Positions 34,051 through 41,714 of a stretch of DNA of 64,000 nucleotides are shown here, piece by piece; the stretch's first letter is position 1, and the number at the start of each line of letters is the position of its first letter. Source of the DNA: Comamonadaceae bacterium (GTDB lineage: Bacteria; Pseudomonadota; Gammaproteobacteria; Burkholderiales; Burkholderiaceae_C). Location: NCBI GenBank assembly GCA_027488985.1, contig JAIYAR010000018.1, positions 1 through 64,000 on the forward strand. The letters run 5' to 3'. Position numbers and translations under genes: made by a program. The notes under the pieces are model-generated. The model ran no database searches and had not been told where the DNA came from. It worked only from the letters and a program-made list of their open reading frames with translations.

Positions 34051-35214
34051 TCAGTTCTTGGCGGTGGATCTGGGTGGTAGGGCACGCGTTTCACCCACCG
34101 CCATCACCGAGAAGCGGTCCTCGGGCACCTTCAAAGTGCGGCGGGCCAGCACCAAGTCTTGCGGAGCTTGATCCAGCGGCTCGTCGGTTAGCGCGAAAGT
34201 GCCCCAGTGCATGCCGATGCTTTGCTTGGCGCCCAGATCGAGGTGCATTTGCACCGCCTCGTCGGGGTTCACGTGCTGCTCGCGCATGAACCAGCGCGGC
34301 TCGTAGGCCCCGATGGGTAGCAGGGCGACATCAAAACCACCACCCAAGGCCTCGGTCTGCCGGCTGGCCAAGCGCAAGCGGGTGTCGGCAAAGTCTTTGC
34401 TGTAGCCCGTGTCGCCACCGAAATACCAGTGCAGATCCCGGCCCAACACGGCCCAACCGCCCCATAAAGTGGTGCTGCGGTCCGCCACGCCGCGGGCCGA
34501 CCAGTGCTGCACCGGCGTGAGCACAAAGTCCACTCCGCGCACACTGTGCTGTTGCCACCAGTCAAGCTCGACCACGCTGTCGACACCCTGCGCCTCGAAC
34601 CACGGCTTGAGACCTAGCGGCACCAGAAACAGGGTACGCCCCCCTTCCGCCATGGCCTTTTGATGCAAGCCAACGATGCTTGCACGGTCCAGATGGTCGT
34701 AATGGTTGTGAGAGATGATGACCACATCCACAGGCGGCAAGGACTCCAGGGCCACTCCGGGTGCTACCACCCGTTTGGGCCCGAACAGCTGTACGGGGGA
34801 GGCGCGCTCGCTGAAGATGGGGTCGGTCAGCACATTCAAGCCTGCGGCCTGCACCAGCAGACTCGCGTGCCCCAGCCAGGTAATGGCAGGTGGCGAATCC
34901 GATTGACCCGCGGTGCTGTCGGGTGCACTGCGCACATAACCCTGAATGCGCGGCAGATCGGGCGCGACCTGCGGCGTCGGCGTCCGGGCGGGCTTGGGCA
35001 GGCCTTCGCGCCAGGACTCCCACTGCCAACGCAGCAGTTCCGAGAACCCTTTGGTGACAGTGCCTGCATAGTGGTTACGAAAGCCATCCGGCGTGTGATG
35101 CGGCTTGCTGGGGTCGTAGTAGGGGTTTGCGGCGGCCATGCCGGCCACACACATCGCTACTAAAAACATAGCTGTTCGCGCAATATCCACGAGGGCTAGA
35201 GATCGATTTCGCAT
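34051..35214 (-). CDS. MBL-fold metal-dependent hydrolase, exported
   Basis: A 387-residue metallo-beta-lactamase-fold protein of the RomA/NAPE-PLD-like group. The zinc motif HNHYDHLD lies at about 173-180, followed by FGGDTGY and a C-terminal IGMHWGTFALTDEP. The N-terminus has a signal peptide (MRNRS...FLVAMCVAGMAAANPYYDPSKP), so the enzyme is periplasmic or lipid-facing. Most of that signal is encoded by repeat copy E. ATG 35214 is used; a TTG at 35235 is possible. The substrate may be a phospholipid-type compound, by family resemblance only. Confidence 0.85.
   Translation of the reverse strand: MRNRSLALVDIARTAMFLVAMCVAGMAAANPYYDPSKPHHTPDGFRNHYAGTVTKGFSELLRWQWESWREGLPKPARTPTPQVAPDLPRIQGYVRSAPDSTAGQSDSPPAITWLGHASLLVQAAGLNVLTDPIFSERASPVQLFGPKRVVAPGVALESLPPVDVVIISHNHYDHLDRASIVGLHQKAMAEGGRTLFLVPLGLKPWFEAQGVDSVVELDWWQQHSVRGVDFVLTPVQHWSARGVADRSTTLWGGWAVLGRDLHWYFGGDTGYSKDFADTRLRLASRQTEALGGGFDVALLPIGAYEPRWFMREQHVNPDEAVQMHLDLGAKQSIGMHWGTFALTDEPLDQAPQDLVLARRTLKVPEDRFSVMAVGETRALPPRSTAKN
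35155..35203 (+). repeat. Palindromic repeat, copy E (in signal peptide codons)
   Basis: GCTACTAAAAACATAGCTG, then TTCGCGCAATATCCACGAGGG, then CTAGAG fits the dispersed repeat consensus. Read on the minus strand it codes for SLALVDIARTAMFLVA, the n/h region of the MBL-hydrolase signal peptide. Confidence 0.65.
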
Positions 35215-35260
35215 AAGAACGTACCTACTATTCAAAGCTTGATCACGTCGGGAGAGCTGC

Positions 35261-35420
35261 GTTTTGGGTGAAAGCGGAAACCTGGCTCCGCTTGCAGCCT
35301 TCGGCTGTCGAACTCAGACTTTGCTGAAGTCTGGCTTGCGCTTTTGGTGAAAACGCAAGCCCGCACTTCGTGCGCATCCTTCGGATACACCCTTCAGACT
35401 TTGCTGAAGTCTGGCTTGCG
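35261..35420. repeat. Two tandem 80-bp units overlapping a gene 3' end
   Basis: Units 35261-35340 and 35341-35420 are each exactly 80 bp. Their last 26 bases are identical, their first bases are near-identical (GTTTTGGGTGAAA versus CTTTTGGTGAAAA), and the middles differ but form the same small hairpins around a TTC loop. The right unit contains the stop codon of the enoyl-CoA hydratase gene; the left one is a downstream copy. The shared part contains the hairpin AGACTT-TGCTG-AAGTCT. Confidence 0.75.
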
Positions 35421-36158
35421 TTTTTCCATGAACGCCGTGAAAGCCTCTTTGGCGGAAGGCTCACCCAGCATGCGGCCGAAGCTCACGGCTTCTTCGTCGA
35501 TGCGGGCAAGCACATCGGCCAGCTGGCCTTTTTTGAGCAGGCGCTTGGTTTCGATCAGCGAAGCGATGGGCTTGGCGGCCAGCTTGCGGGCTTGGGCCTG
35601 GGCCACCGCATTGGCCTCAGTGGGCGGTACCACGCGGTTCGCTAGCCCGACTTCCAGGGCGGCTTCGGCCATGAAGGGTTCGCCCATGAGCAAGGCTTCG
35701 GCGGCGCGGTGGTAACCCATCATCTGGGGCACCAACAAACTAGACGCTGCCTCGGGGCACAAGCCGAGGTTCACGAAGGGCATGGAGAACGCTGCGTTGT
35801 CACCGGCGTAAACCAGGTCGCAATGGAACAGCATGGTGGTGCCGATCCCCACGGCCGGGCCGCACACCGCCGCAACGATGGGCTTGGGGAAGGCCGCCAG
35901 CGCACGCAGAAAGCGGAATACAGGTGCGTCCTGCGCCTTGGGTGGCGCGCCCAGAAAGTCGCCGATGTCGTTGCCGGCGCTGAACACGGTGGCGTCGCCC
36001 TGGAACACCACCACGCGCACGGCAGCATCGTCACGCGCGGCGTCCAGCGCATCAGCGCAGGCGGCATACATGGCCTGCGTGAAGGAGTTCTTTTTCTCGA
36101 CCCGGTTCAGGGTGATGGTGGTGATGCCGGCGTCGGTGTGGATCAGGATGTCTTGCAT
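35394..36158 (-). CDS. Enoyl-CoA hydratase/isomerase
   Basis: A 254-residue crotonase-fold enzyme. The oxyanion-hole motifs are FSAGNDIGDF and VAAVCGPAVGIGTTMLFHCDLVYAGDNAAF. Of the two usual catalytic glutamates, LGLCPEAASSLLVPQMMG retains one position only, which suggests an isomerase or atypical hydratase as in PaaG/ECI-like proteins. It sits 33 bp after the TesB-like gene on the same strand and is convergent with nothing. Its 3' end lies within an 80-bp tandem duplication. Confidence 0.87.
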   Translation of the reverse strand: MQDILIHTDAGITTITLNRVEKKNSFTQAMYAACADALDAARDDAAVRVVVFQGDATVFSAGNDIGDFLGAPPKAQDAPVFRFLRALAAFPKPIVAAVCGPAVGIGTTMLFHCDLVYAGDNAAFSMPFVNLGLCPEAASSLLVPQMMGYHRAAEALLMGEPFMAEAALEVGLANRVVPPTEANAVAQAQARKLAAKPIASLIETKRLLKKGQLADVLARIDEEAVSFGRMLGEPSAKEAFTAFMEKRKPDFSKV

Positions 36159-36191
36159 GGTCGCTCGCTCAAAAAAGAATGCGTGATTGGA

Positions 36192-36998
36192 TCACTGTTT
36201 GTAATAGACGATCTGGTGCGTGGTCACCAGCAGCACGCCGGCTTCGTTCCAGAGCTGGCTGCTCTGGTCGAAAAAGCCATTGCGGAAGGCCTGCGCTTGC
36301 GCTTGCCCCAACAGGTAACCAGTGCCGGTCTGGGCCAATTGCTCGGTGCTGGCGTGGAAGTAGACCGTCAATGACACGGTGCCCACCGGCACGTGGGTGG
36401 CCCGGCGGATGAACACCCGGGGAAAGAAAACATCGGAGATGCAGGCCAGCGACGCAAAGTCCAGGGGGCGTGGCGGGTTGTCCCGCACCCAGATTTGCGT
36501 GAGGCTACTGTGGCCGCTTCCATCCCACACGGCAGGCAGTTGGCCGGTCACCGGGAGCTGCTCATAACGCTTCACAAACTCCATGGGCGCCATGACCTGC
36601 GGAGGCGGTACTTCGGCGGGTGGCGGGCACAGGGGCATGGGCTCTTCGTCCACGCCCCAGGTTTCACGGCGCACGGCGGTCACTGCGGTGCCGGTCATGA
36701 CGATCGCATCGCCCTGCTGGATCTCGATGGTCCAGTGCTGGGTCGACCGGTTGGTGCGCGCTGCGCGCGCCATGACGGTGAAGGGGCCATCGGCCAGCGC
36801 CGCGCAAAAATTCACCGTCAGTGACACCGGGTCACCTAAACGCTCGGGGTGCTGCAGCACTCCGTTCAGGGCCTGTGCCGCAGTGATGCCGCCAAACGGC
36901 CCCACCATATTGGCGTAAGCAGGGTGGGTGTGGCCTGTCCAGCTGCCATCCGGCTGCGCCTGCAGCGCAATGGCTTCATCAAAAACGTGGGTACTCAT
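36192..36998 (-). CDS. Acyl-CoA thioesterase, TesB-like double hotdog
   Basis: A 268-residue protein with two tandem hotdog halves. The first ends with SWTGHTHPAYANMVGPFGGITAAQALNGVL and the second contains SLTVYFHASTEQLAQTGTGYLLGQAQAQ. ADGPFTVMARAARTNRSTQHWTIEIQQGD is typical of the TesB/4HBT_3 group, which hydrolyses medium- and long-chain acyl-CoA. It follows the terminator of the thiolase operon, so it and the enoyl-CoA hydratase form a separate short unit. No promoter was identified with confidence. Confidence 0.85.
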   Translation of the reverse strand: MSTHVFDEAIALQAQPDGSWTGHTHPAYANMVGPFGGITAAQALNGVLQHPERLGDPVSLTVNFCAALADGPFTVMARAARTNRSTQHWTIEIQQGDAIVMTGTAVTAVRRETWGVDEEPMPLCPPPAEVPPPQVMAPMEFVKRYEQLPVTGQLPAVWDGSGHSSLTQIWVRDNPPRPLDFASLACISDVFFPRVFIRRATHVPVGTVSLTVYFHASTEQLAQTGTGYLLGQAQAQAFRNGFFDQSSQLWNEAGVLLVTTHQIVYYKQ

Positions 36999-37042
36999 TC
37001 AAGCGATCTCCAGATGGCTGCGGAGCATACCGCCCCATGCAA

Positions 37043-37064
37043 AAGGCCACCCGAAGGTGGCCTT
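37043..37064 (-). terminator. Terminator of the thiolase operon
   Basis: A 9-bp stem AAGGCCACC / GGTGGCCTT with a CGAA loop (TTCG on the minus strand) lies 13 bp after the thiolase stop codon and is followed on the minus strand by TTGC. Its core is the same GGCCACC-TTCG-GGTGGCC as the liv-operon terminator. Confidence 0.8.
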
Positions 37065-37077
37065 GGTGTGACGCGCT

Positions 37078-38271
37078 TTACACGCGTTCAAAGATGCCGG
37101 CAGCGCCCTGCCCGGTTCCTACGCACATGGTGACCATGCCGTACTTCAGGTTGTGGCGGCGCAGCGCGTGCACCACCGTGGCTGCACGGATGGCACCGGT
37201 AGCGCCGAGCGGGTGACCCAGCGCAATCGCGCCGCCCATGGGGTTGACCTTGGACGGGTCCAGACCCAAAGTGTTGATCACCGCCAACGACTGAGCGGCA
37301 AAGGCTTCGTTCAGCTCGAACCAGTCAATGTCAGAGTGCTGTAGACCGGCGTAGCGCAGGGCGGCGGGGATGGCTTCGATAGGGCCAATACCCATGATTT
37401 CGGGTGGCACGCCACGAGCCGCAAAACTCACAAAACGGGCCAAGGGGGTCAGGCCGAACTGCTTGACGGCTTTTTCGCTGGCCAGAATCAAAGCGCCTGC
37501 GCCATCGCTGGTCTGGGAGCTGTTGCCGGCGGTCACGCTGCCGCGGGCAGCGAACACGGGCTTGAGCTTGGCCAGTCCTTCGATAGAAGTGTCCGGGCGT
37601 GGACCTTCGTCGAGGTTCACGGTGCGGGTGCGGGTGGACACTTCGCCGGTTGCCAGGTTGGGCGTGCGCTCGATCACGTCGATGGGGGTGATCTCGTCGG
37701 TGAACTCGCCGGCTTGCTGCGCCTTAATGGCACGCAAGTGGGATTCAAGGGCGAAGGCGTCTTGCATTTCGCGTGTCACCTTCCACTGCTGAGCCACCTT
37801 CTCAGCGGTCAGACCCATGCCGTAGGCGATGCCGACGTTCTCGTCGCGGGCAAACACTTCGGGGTTGAAGGAGGGCTTGCCGCCGCCCATGGGCACCATG
37901 CTCATGGACTCGGCGCCGCCTGCGATTAACACATCGGCTTCGCCCACACGGATGCGGTCTGCGGCCATCTGGATAGCGGAGATGCCGGATGCACAAAAGC
38001 GGTTGACGGTGATACCGCCGACAGGGTGGTCAAAAGCCAGGCCCACGGCTACGCGGGCCATGTTCATGCCCTGCTCACCTTCGGGGAAGGAGCAGCCGAT
38101 GATGGCGTCTTCAATCGCCTTGGGGTCCAGGGTGGGGACTTGCAACATGGCGCTGCGCAGGGCAGACACCAGCAACTCGTCTGGGCGGGTATTGCGGAAA
38201 TAGCCGCGGCCGGAACGCCCGATAGGCGTGCGCGTGGCGGCAACGATGTAAGCGTCTTGGACTTGTTTCAT
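37078..38271 (-). CDS. Acetyl-CoA C-acyltransferase (thiolase)
   Basis: A 397-residue degradative thiolase, last step of beta-oxidation. Nucleophile Cys93 is in NRFCASGISA, the His motif is GHPLGATGA and the second Cys is in CVGTGQGAA. NEAFAAQSLAV supplies the conserved Asn/Glu loop. Length is standard. It lies 12 bp after the DUF4442 gene at the end of a six-gene operon that also encodes the dehydrogenase and the multifunctional enzyme, giving a full beta-oxidation set. Could be named fadA by role, but the FadN-type partner makes that symbol uncertain. Confidence 0.94.
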   Translation of the reverse strand: MKQVQDAYIVAATRTPIGRSGRGYFRNTRPDELLVSALRSAMLQVPTLDPKAIEDAIIGCSFPEGEQGMNMARVAVGLAFDHPVGGITVNRFCASGISAIQMAADRIRVGEADVLIAGGAESMSMVPMGGGKPSFNPEVFARDENVGIAYGMGLTAEKVAQQWKVTREMQDAFALESHLRAIKAQQAGEFTDEITPIDVIERTPNLATGEVSTRTRTVNLDEGPRPDTSIEGLAKLKPVFAARGSVTAGNSSQTSDGAGALILASEKAVKQFGLTPLARFVSFAARGVPPEIMGIGPIEAIPAALRYAGLQHSDIDWFELNEAFAAQSLAVINTLGLDPSKVNPMGGAIALGHPLGATGAIRAATVVHALRRHNLKYGMVTMCVGTGQGAAGIFERV

Positions 38272-38283
38272 GAGGAAACTCCT

Positions 38284-38805
38284 TTATTTTTTCGGGGTGG
38301 GTATCCACGCCCAGATGAATTCACATTGAATGGGCTGCTCGCCCGACTCGTCGCTGACCAGCACTGGCACGCTGACCTCGCCCTTGTCGCTTTGCTGCAT
38401 GAGCTGTCGCTGCGCATCCGACAAGGTGGCCACTGCGCGCATGGCGCCCTGGGCACGTCGTTTGAAGTCGATGCGCATGGTCTTGGCCAAGGGCAGGCAG
38501 TCGTCCCGCACATTCATGCCCACCACCATGCCGGTGGCCGTTTCGGCCAAAAGCGCCATGGCAGCGGCATGCACGCCCTGAATGTGGTTTTGCACGCGGC
38601 GCACATTGGCCACGGCAATTTCCACACGCTCAGGCGCCATGTGCGCAAAGTCCAGGCCTGCGGTGCCGGTGAAAGGCACTGCTCGGCCCATGACCTTGTT
38701 GCGCAGCCAAGGGCGCAGGGCCGCAGGCACGCGGTCCAGCTTGGCGACCGAGCGTGCCAAGCGGTTGGGCCGGGCAGTCGATGCGTGGGCAGCGAGCGTA
38801 GTCAT
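38284..38805 (-). CDS. DUF4442 hotdog protein, putative thioesterase
   Basis: A 173-residue protein of the DUF4442 family, related to the hotdog thioesterase YiiD C-terminal domain. VRRVQNHIQGVHAAAMALLAETATGMVVGMNV aligns with the hotdog catalytic helix. No experimental role is known to me. It is embedded in the beta-oxidation operon (8 bp from the upstream gene, 12 bp from the thiolase), so a CoA-recycling role is the natural inference. Confidence 0.78.
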   Translation of the reverse strand: MTTLAAHASTARPNRLARSVAKLDRVPAALRPWLRNKVMGRAVPFTGTAGLDFAHMAPERVEIAVANVRRVQNHIQGVHAAAMALLAETATGMVVGMNVRDDCLPLAKTMRIDFKRRAQGAMRAVATLSDAQRQLMQQSDKGEVSVPVLVSDESGEQPIQCEFIWAWIPTPKK

Positions 38806-38813
38806 GGCGCCAA

Positions 38814-41213
38814 TCAGTTACGCACCGGCTTGCCGGTAGACATCATGCCCATGATGCGTTCTTGCGTCTTGGGGTGGGTCAGCAGGCTGCAGAAGGCCTT
38901 GCGTTCCATGGCCATGAGGTATTCCTCCGTCACCAAGGTGCCGGCATCCACTTGGCCGCCACACACGACCTCAGCAATCAGCAGGCCGATATGGAAATCG
39001 TGCGCGCTAATGAAGCCGCCGTCGCGCATGTTGACCAGCTGGGCACGGATGGTGGCAATGCCACTGCGTCCGGCCACGGGGAAGCTGCGCTTGTGCGGTG
39101 CACGGTAGCCGGAGGTAAACAAAGCCTTGGCTTCGTTGATGGCCACGAACAAGAGCTCGTCTTTATGGGCCACCACCACATCGCTGTCGAGCAGGTAACC
39201 CAGCTTGCGGCTTTCGAGCGCGCTGGTGCCTACTTTGGCCATGGCCGCAGCGGTGAAGCCTTCGGTCAGGAAAGGCAGCACATCCTTGGAGGTGGACATG
39301 GCCATGTTTTCTGCTGCACGGCGTGCAATGTAGGTCAAGCCGCCGGCACCGGGCACCAGGCCCACGCCGACTTCCACCAGACCGATGTAGCTTTCCATCG
39401 CCGCCACGCGCTTGCTGGAGTAGATGGCCAGCTCGCAACCACCGCCCAGCGCCAGACCGCGAATGGCGGAAATGACGGGCACATTGGAGTAGCGCAGCTT
39501 GAGCATGGCGTTTTGCAGCTCGGCTTCTGCACCTTCGATGGCTTTGGCGCCACCGATCATGAAGGCAGGCATCATGCCTTGCAGGTCGGCACCGGCAGAG
39601 AACATCTCGTCCGGCGACCAGATCACCAAGCCTTGGTATTCCTTCTCGGCCAGCTCCTGGGCTTGCAACAGGCCTTCGATTACACCGCCACCGATGGCGT
39701 GCATCTTGGTCTTGATGCTGGCAATCAGCACTTGCTCATCGAGCGTCCACAAGCGGATGGACTCGTCTTCAAAGATCGTCTTGCCTGCAGTCTCCGCCTT
39801 GGGCGCATTGGAGCCCAGCACGCTCTCGGGGAAGTACTGGCGCTCGTACACGGGCAGCTTGCGCACTGGAACAAAAGTGCCTGTGGTGGGGTTCCAGGAA
39901 CCTGCAGCGGTGTGCACACCACCGGCGTCAGCCACGGGGCCTTTGAACACCCACTCGGGCAGCGGCGCTTTGCACAGGGCTTTGCCGGCGTCGATGTCTT
40001 CTTGAACCATCTTGGCCACTTCGAGCCAACCGGCTTCTTGCCAGAGCTCGAACGGGCCTTGCTTCATGCCGAAGCCCCAGCGCATGCAGAAGTCCACATC
40101 GCGGGCGTTGTCAGCGATCGATGCCAGGTGAATGGCAGCGTAGTGGAAGCTGTTGCGCAGGATGGCCCACAGGAACTGGCCCTGCTTGCCTTCGGCATTG
40201 CGCAAGAGCTTGAGGCGCTCGGCCGCTGGCTTCTTGAGCATGCGGGCGTAGACCTCATCGGCCTTTTCGCCGCCGGCCACGTATTCCTTGCTTTCACCAT
40301 CGAAGCGCAGCACATCTCGGCCGACCTTCTTGAAGAAGCCGGCTTTGGACTTCTGGCCGAGGTTGCCCATCTCCAACAAGGTCTTCAGCACCACAGGGGT
40401 GGCAAAGCTCTCGTAGAAGGGATCCGTCTCGATGCTGAGCGTGTCCTGCAGCGTCTTGATCACGTGGGCCATGGTGTCCAGGCCGACCACGTCCGCAGTG
40501 CGGAAGGTGCCGCTGGAGGCACGACCCAGCTTTTTGCCGGTCAAATCATCGACCACGTCGTAGGTGAGACCGAAGTTTTCCACTTCCTTCATGGTGGCCA
40601 ACATGCCGGCAATACCAACACGGTTGGCGATGAAGTTGGGGGAGTCCTTGGCACGCACCACGCCCTTGCCCAGGGTGCTGGTCACGAAGCCTTCGAGCGC
40701 ATCGAGGTAGTGGGCTTCGGTGGTGGGGGTGTTGATCAACTCCACCAGCGCCATGTAGCGGGGCGGGTTGAAGAAGTGGATACCGCAGAAGCGGGGCTTG
40801 ATTTCTTCAGGCAGCGCTTCCGACAGTTTGGTGATCGACAGGCCGGAGGTGTTGGACGCAACAATCGTGTTGGGGCCAATGAAGGGGGCGATTTTTTTAT
40901 AGAGGTCCAGCTTCCAGTCCATGCGCTCTGCGATGGCCTCGATGATGAGGTCGCAGTCACGCAGCTGTTCGAGGTGCTCTTCGTAGTTGGCTTGGCCGAT
41001 CAAGCCCGCGTCATCCACCACGCCCAAGGGGGCGGGCTTGAGCTTCTTGAGGTTCTCAATGGCACGGGTGACGATGCCATTCTTGGGGCCTTCTTTGGCG
41101 GGCAGGTCAAACAGTACTACAGGTACTTTGACGTTGACGAGGTGGGCCGCGATTTGCGCGCCCATCACGCCTGCGCCGAGCACGGCGACTTTACGGACTT
41201 GGAAACGGGACAT
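38814..41213 (-). CDS. 3-hydroxyacyl-CoA dehydrogenase/enoyl-CoA hydratase (FadN type)
   Basis: A 799-residue two-activity beta-oxidation enzyme. Residues 1-190 form the NAD-binding half (VAVLGAGVMGAQIAAHL at 9-25), with catalytic-type SGLSITKLSEALP and IHFFNPPRYM. Two 3HCDH C-terminal helical domains follow to about 400, then an enoyl-CoA hydratase domain (about 500-700) with GADLQGMM and ALGGGCELAIYSSKRVAAMESYIGLVEVGVGLVPGAGG. Dehydrogenase first, hydratase last is the FadN/FadB-inverse order. The two catalytic glutamates appear present (GGGCE, GLVEVGVGL). Pairs with the downstream thiolase. Confidence 0.93.
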   Translation of the reverse strand: MSRFQVRKVAVLGAGVMGAQIAAHLVNVKVPVVLFDLPAKEGPKNGIVTRAIENLKKLKPAPLGVVDDAGLIGQANYEEHLEQLRDCDLIIEAIAERMDWKLDLYKKIAPFIGPNTIVASNTSGLSITKLSEALPEEIKPRFCGIHFFNPPRYMALVELINTPTTEAHYLDALEGFVTSTLGKGVVRAKDSPNFIANRVGIAGMLATMKEVENFGLTYDVVDDLTGKKLGRASSGTFRTADVVGLDTMAHVIKTLQDTLSIETDPFYESFATPVVLKTLLEMGNLGQKSKAGFFKKVGRDVLRFDGESKEYVAGGEKADEVYARMLKKPAAERLKLLRNAEGKQGQFLWAILRNSFHYAAIHLASIADNARDVDFCMRWGFGMKQGPFELWQEAGWLEVAKMVQEDIDAGKALCKAPLPEWVFKGPVADAGGVHTAAGSWNPTTGTFVPVRKLPVYERQYFPESVLGSNAPKAETAGKTIFEDESIRLWTLDEQVLIASIKTKMHAIGGGVIEGLLQAQELAEKEYQGLVIWSPDEMFSAGADLQGMMPAFMIGGAKAIEGAEAELQNAMLKLRYSNVPVISAIRGLALGGGCELAIYSSKRVAAMESYIGLVEVGVGLVPGAGGLTYIARRAAENMAMSTSKDVLPFLTEGFTAAAMAKVGTSALESRKLGYLLDSDVVVAHKDELLFVAINEAKALFTSGYRAPHKRSFPVAGRSGIATIRAQLVNMRDGGFISAHDFHIGLLIAEVVCGGQVDAGTLVTEEYLMAMERKAFCSLLTHPKTQERIMGMMSTGKPVRN

Positions 41214-41230
41214 AGTTTTTCCTGAAATGA

Positions 41231-41665
41231 TTACTGGATACGGGTCCAGGTTTGGGTTCGGCCGAAGAAGGCGATCGAGCCGCGCATCTCCAGCTTTTTG
41301 CCACCCTCGATGGGGGTCAGGCGGGCGTTGTATTCCTTGCCCTCAGCGGGGTCCAGAATCTTGCCGCCATCCCAGACTTCTTTGCCTTCCACCTTCTTGA
41401 CTCCGCGGATGATTTCAAGTCCCACGATAGGCTTGCCTTTGCGGTCGTCTTTGCATTCATCGCACTTGTCCTCAGGCTTGGCTGCAGGGTCCAAGCGCTT
41501 TTCAATGCGTGCGATAACCACGCCGTTTTCTTCAACGATGCGGATCTCCGACTTGGCCTGGCCGGTCTTGTCGTCCACTTGGCGCCAGAGTCCCACGGGA
41601 CTCATTTGCGCCATGGCGGCGGTAGCTGTCAGGCTGAGAGCAATTACGAGCGTGTTGCGAATCAT
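41231..41665 (-). CDS. DUF2147 secreted protein
   Basis: A 144-residue exported protein: signal peptide MIRNTLVIALSLTATAAMAQ, then the DUF2147 domain starting SPVGLWRQVDDKTGQAKSEIRI, with a CDECKDD metal-like pair and the ending GSIAFFGRTQTWTRIQ. The family is a small beta-barrel (lipocalin-like) of unknown function. ATG 41665 is used, one codon inside a TTG. It is inserted between the acyl-CoA dehydrogenase and FadN genes, a linkage I remember from other Comamonadaceae. A lipid-binding role is only a guess. Confidence 0.8.
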   Translation of the reverse strand: MIRNTLVIALSLTATAAMAQMSPVGLWRQVDDKTGQAKSEIRIVEENGVVIARIEKRLDPAAKPEDKCDECKDDRKGKPIVGLEIIRGVKKVEGKEVWDGGKILDPAEGKEYNARLTPIEGGKKLEMRGSIAFFGRTQTWTRIQ

Positions 41666-41714
41666 CAAAGTCTCCTGTCGTTGGTAAAGGTGGAAGGGGA
41701 AGCGCAGTACTTTT

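Noticed and set aside
38862..41225. A 787-codon open frame opposite the FadN-type gene
   Set aside because: It is an exact antisense mirror of a strongly conserved enzyme and encodes low-complexity His/Gly/Gln-rich sequence typical of codon-bias shadows.
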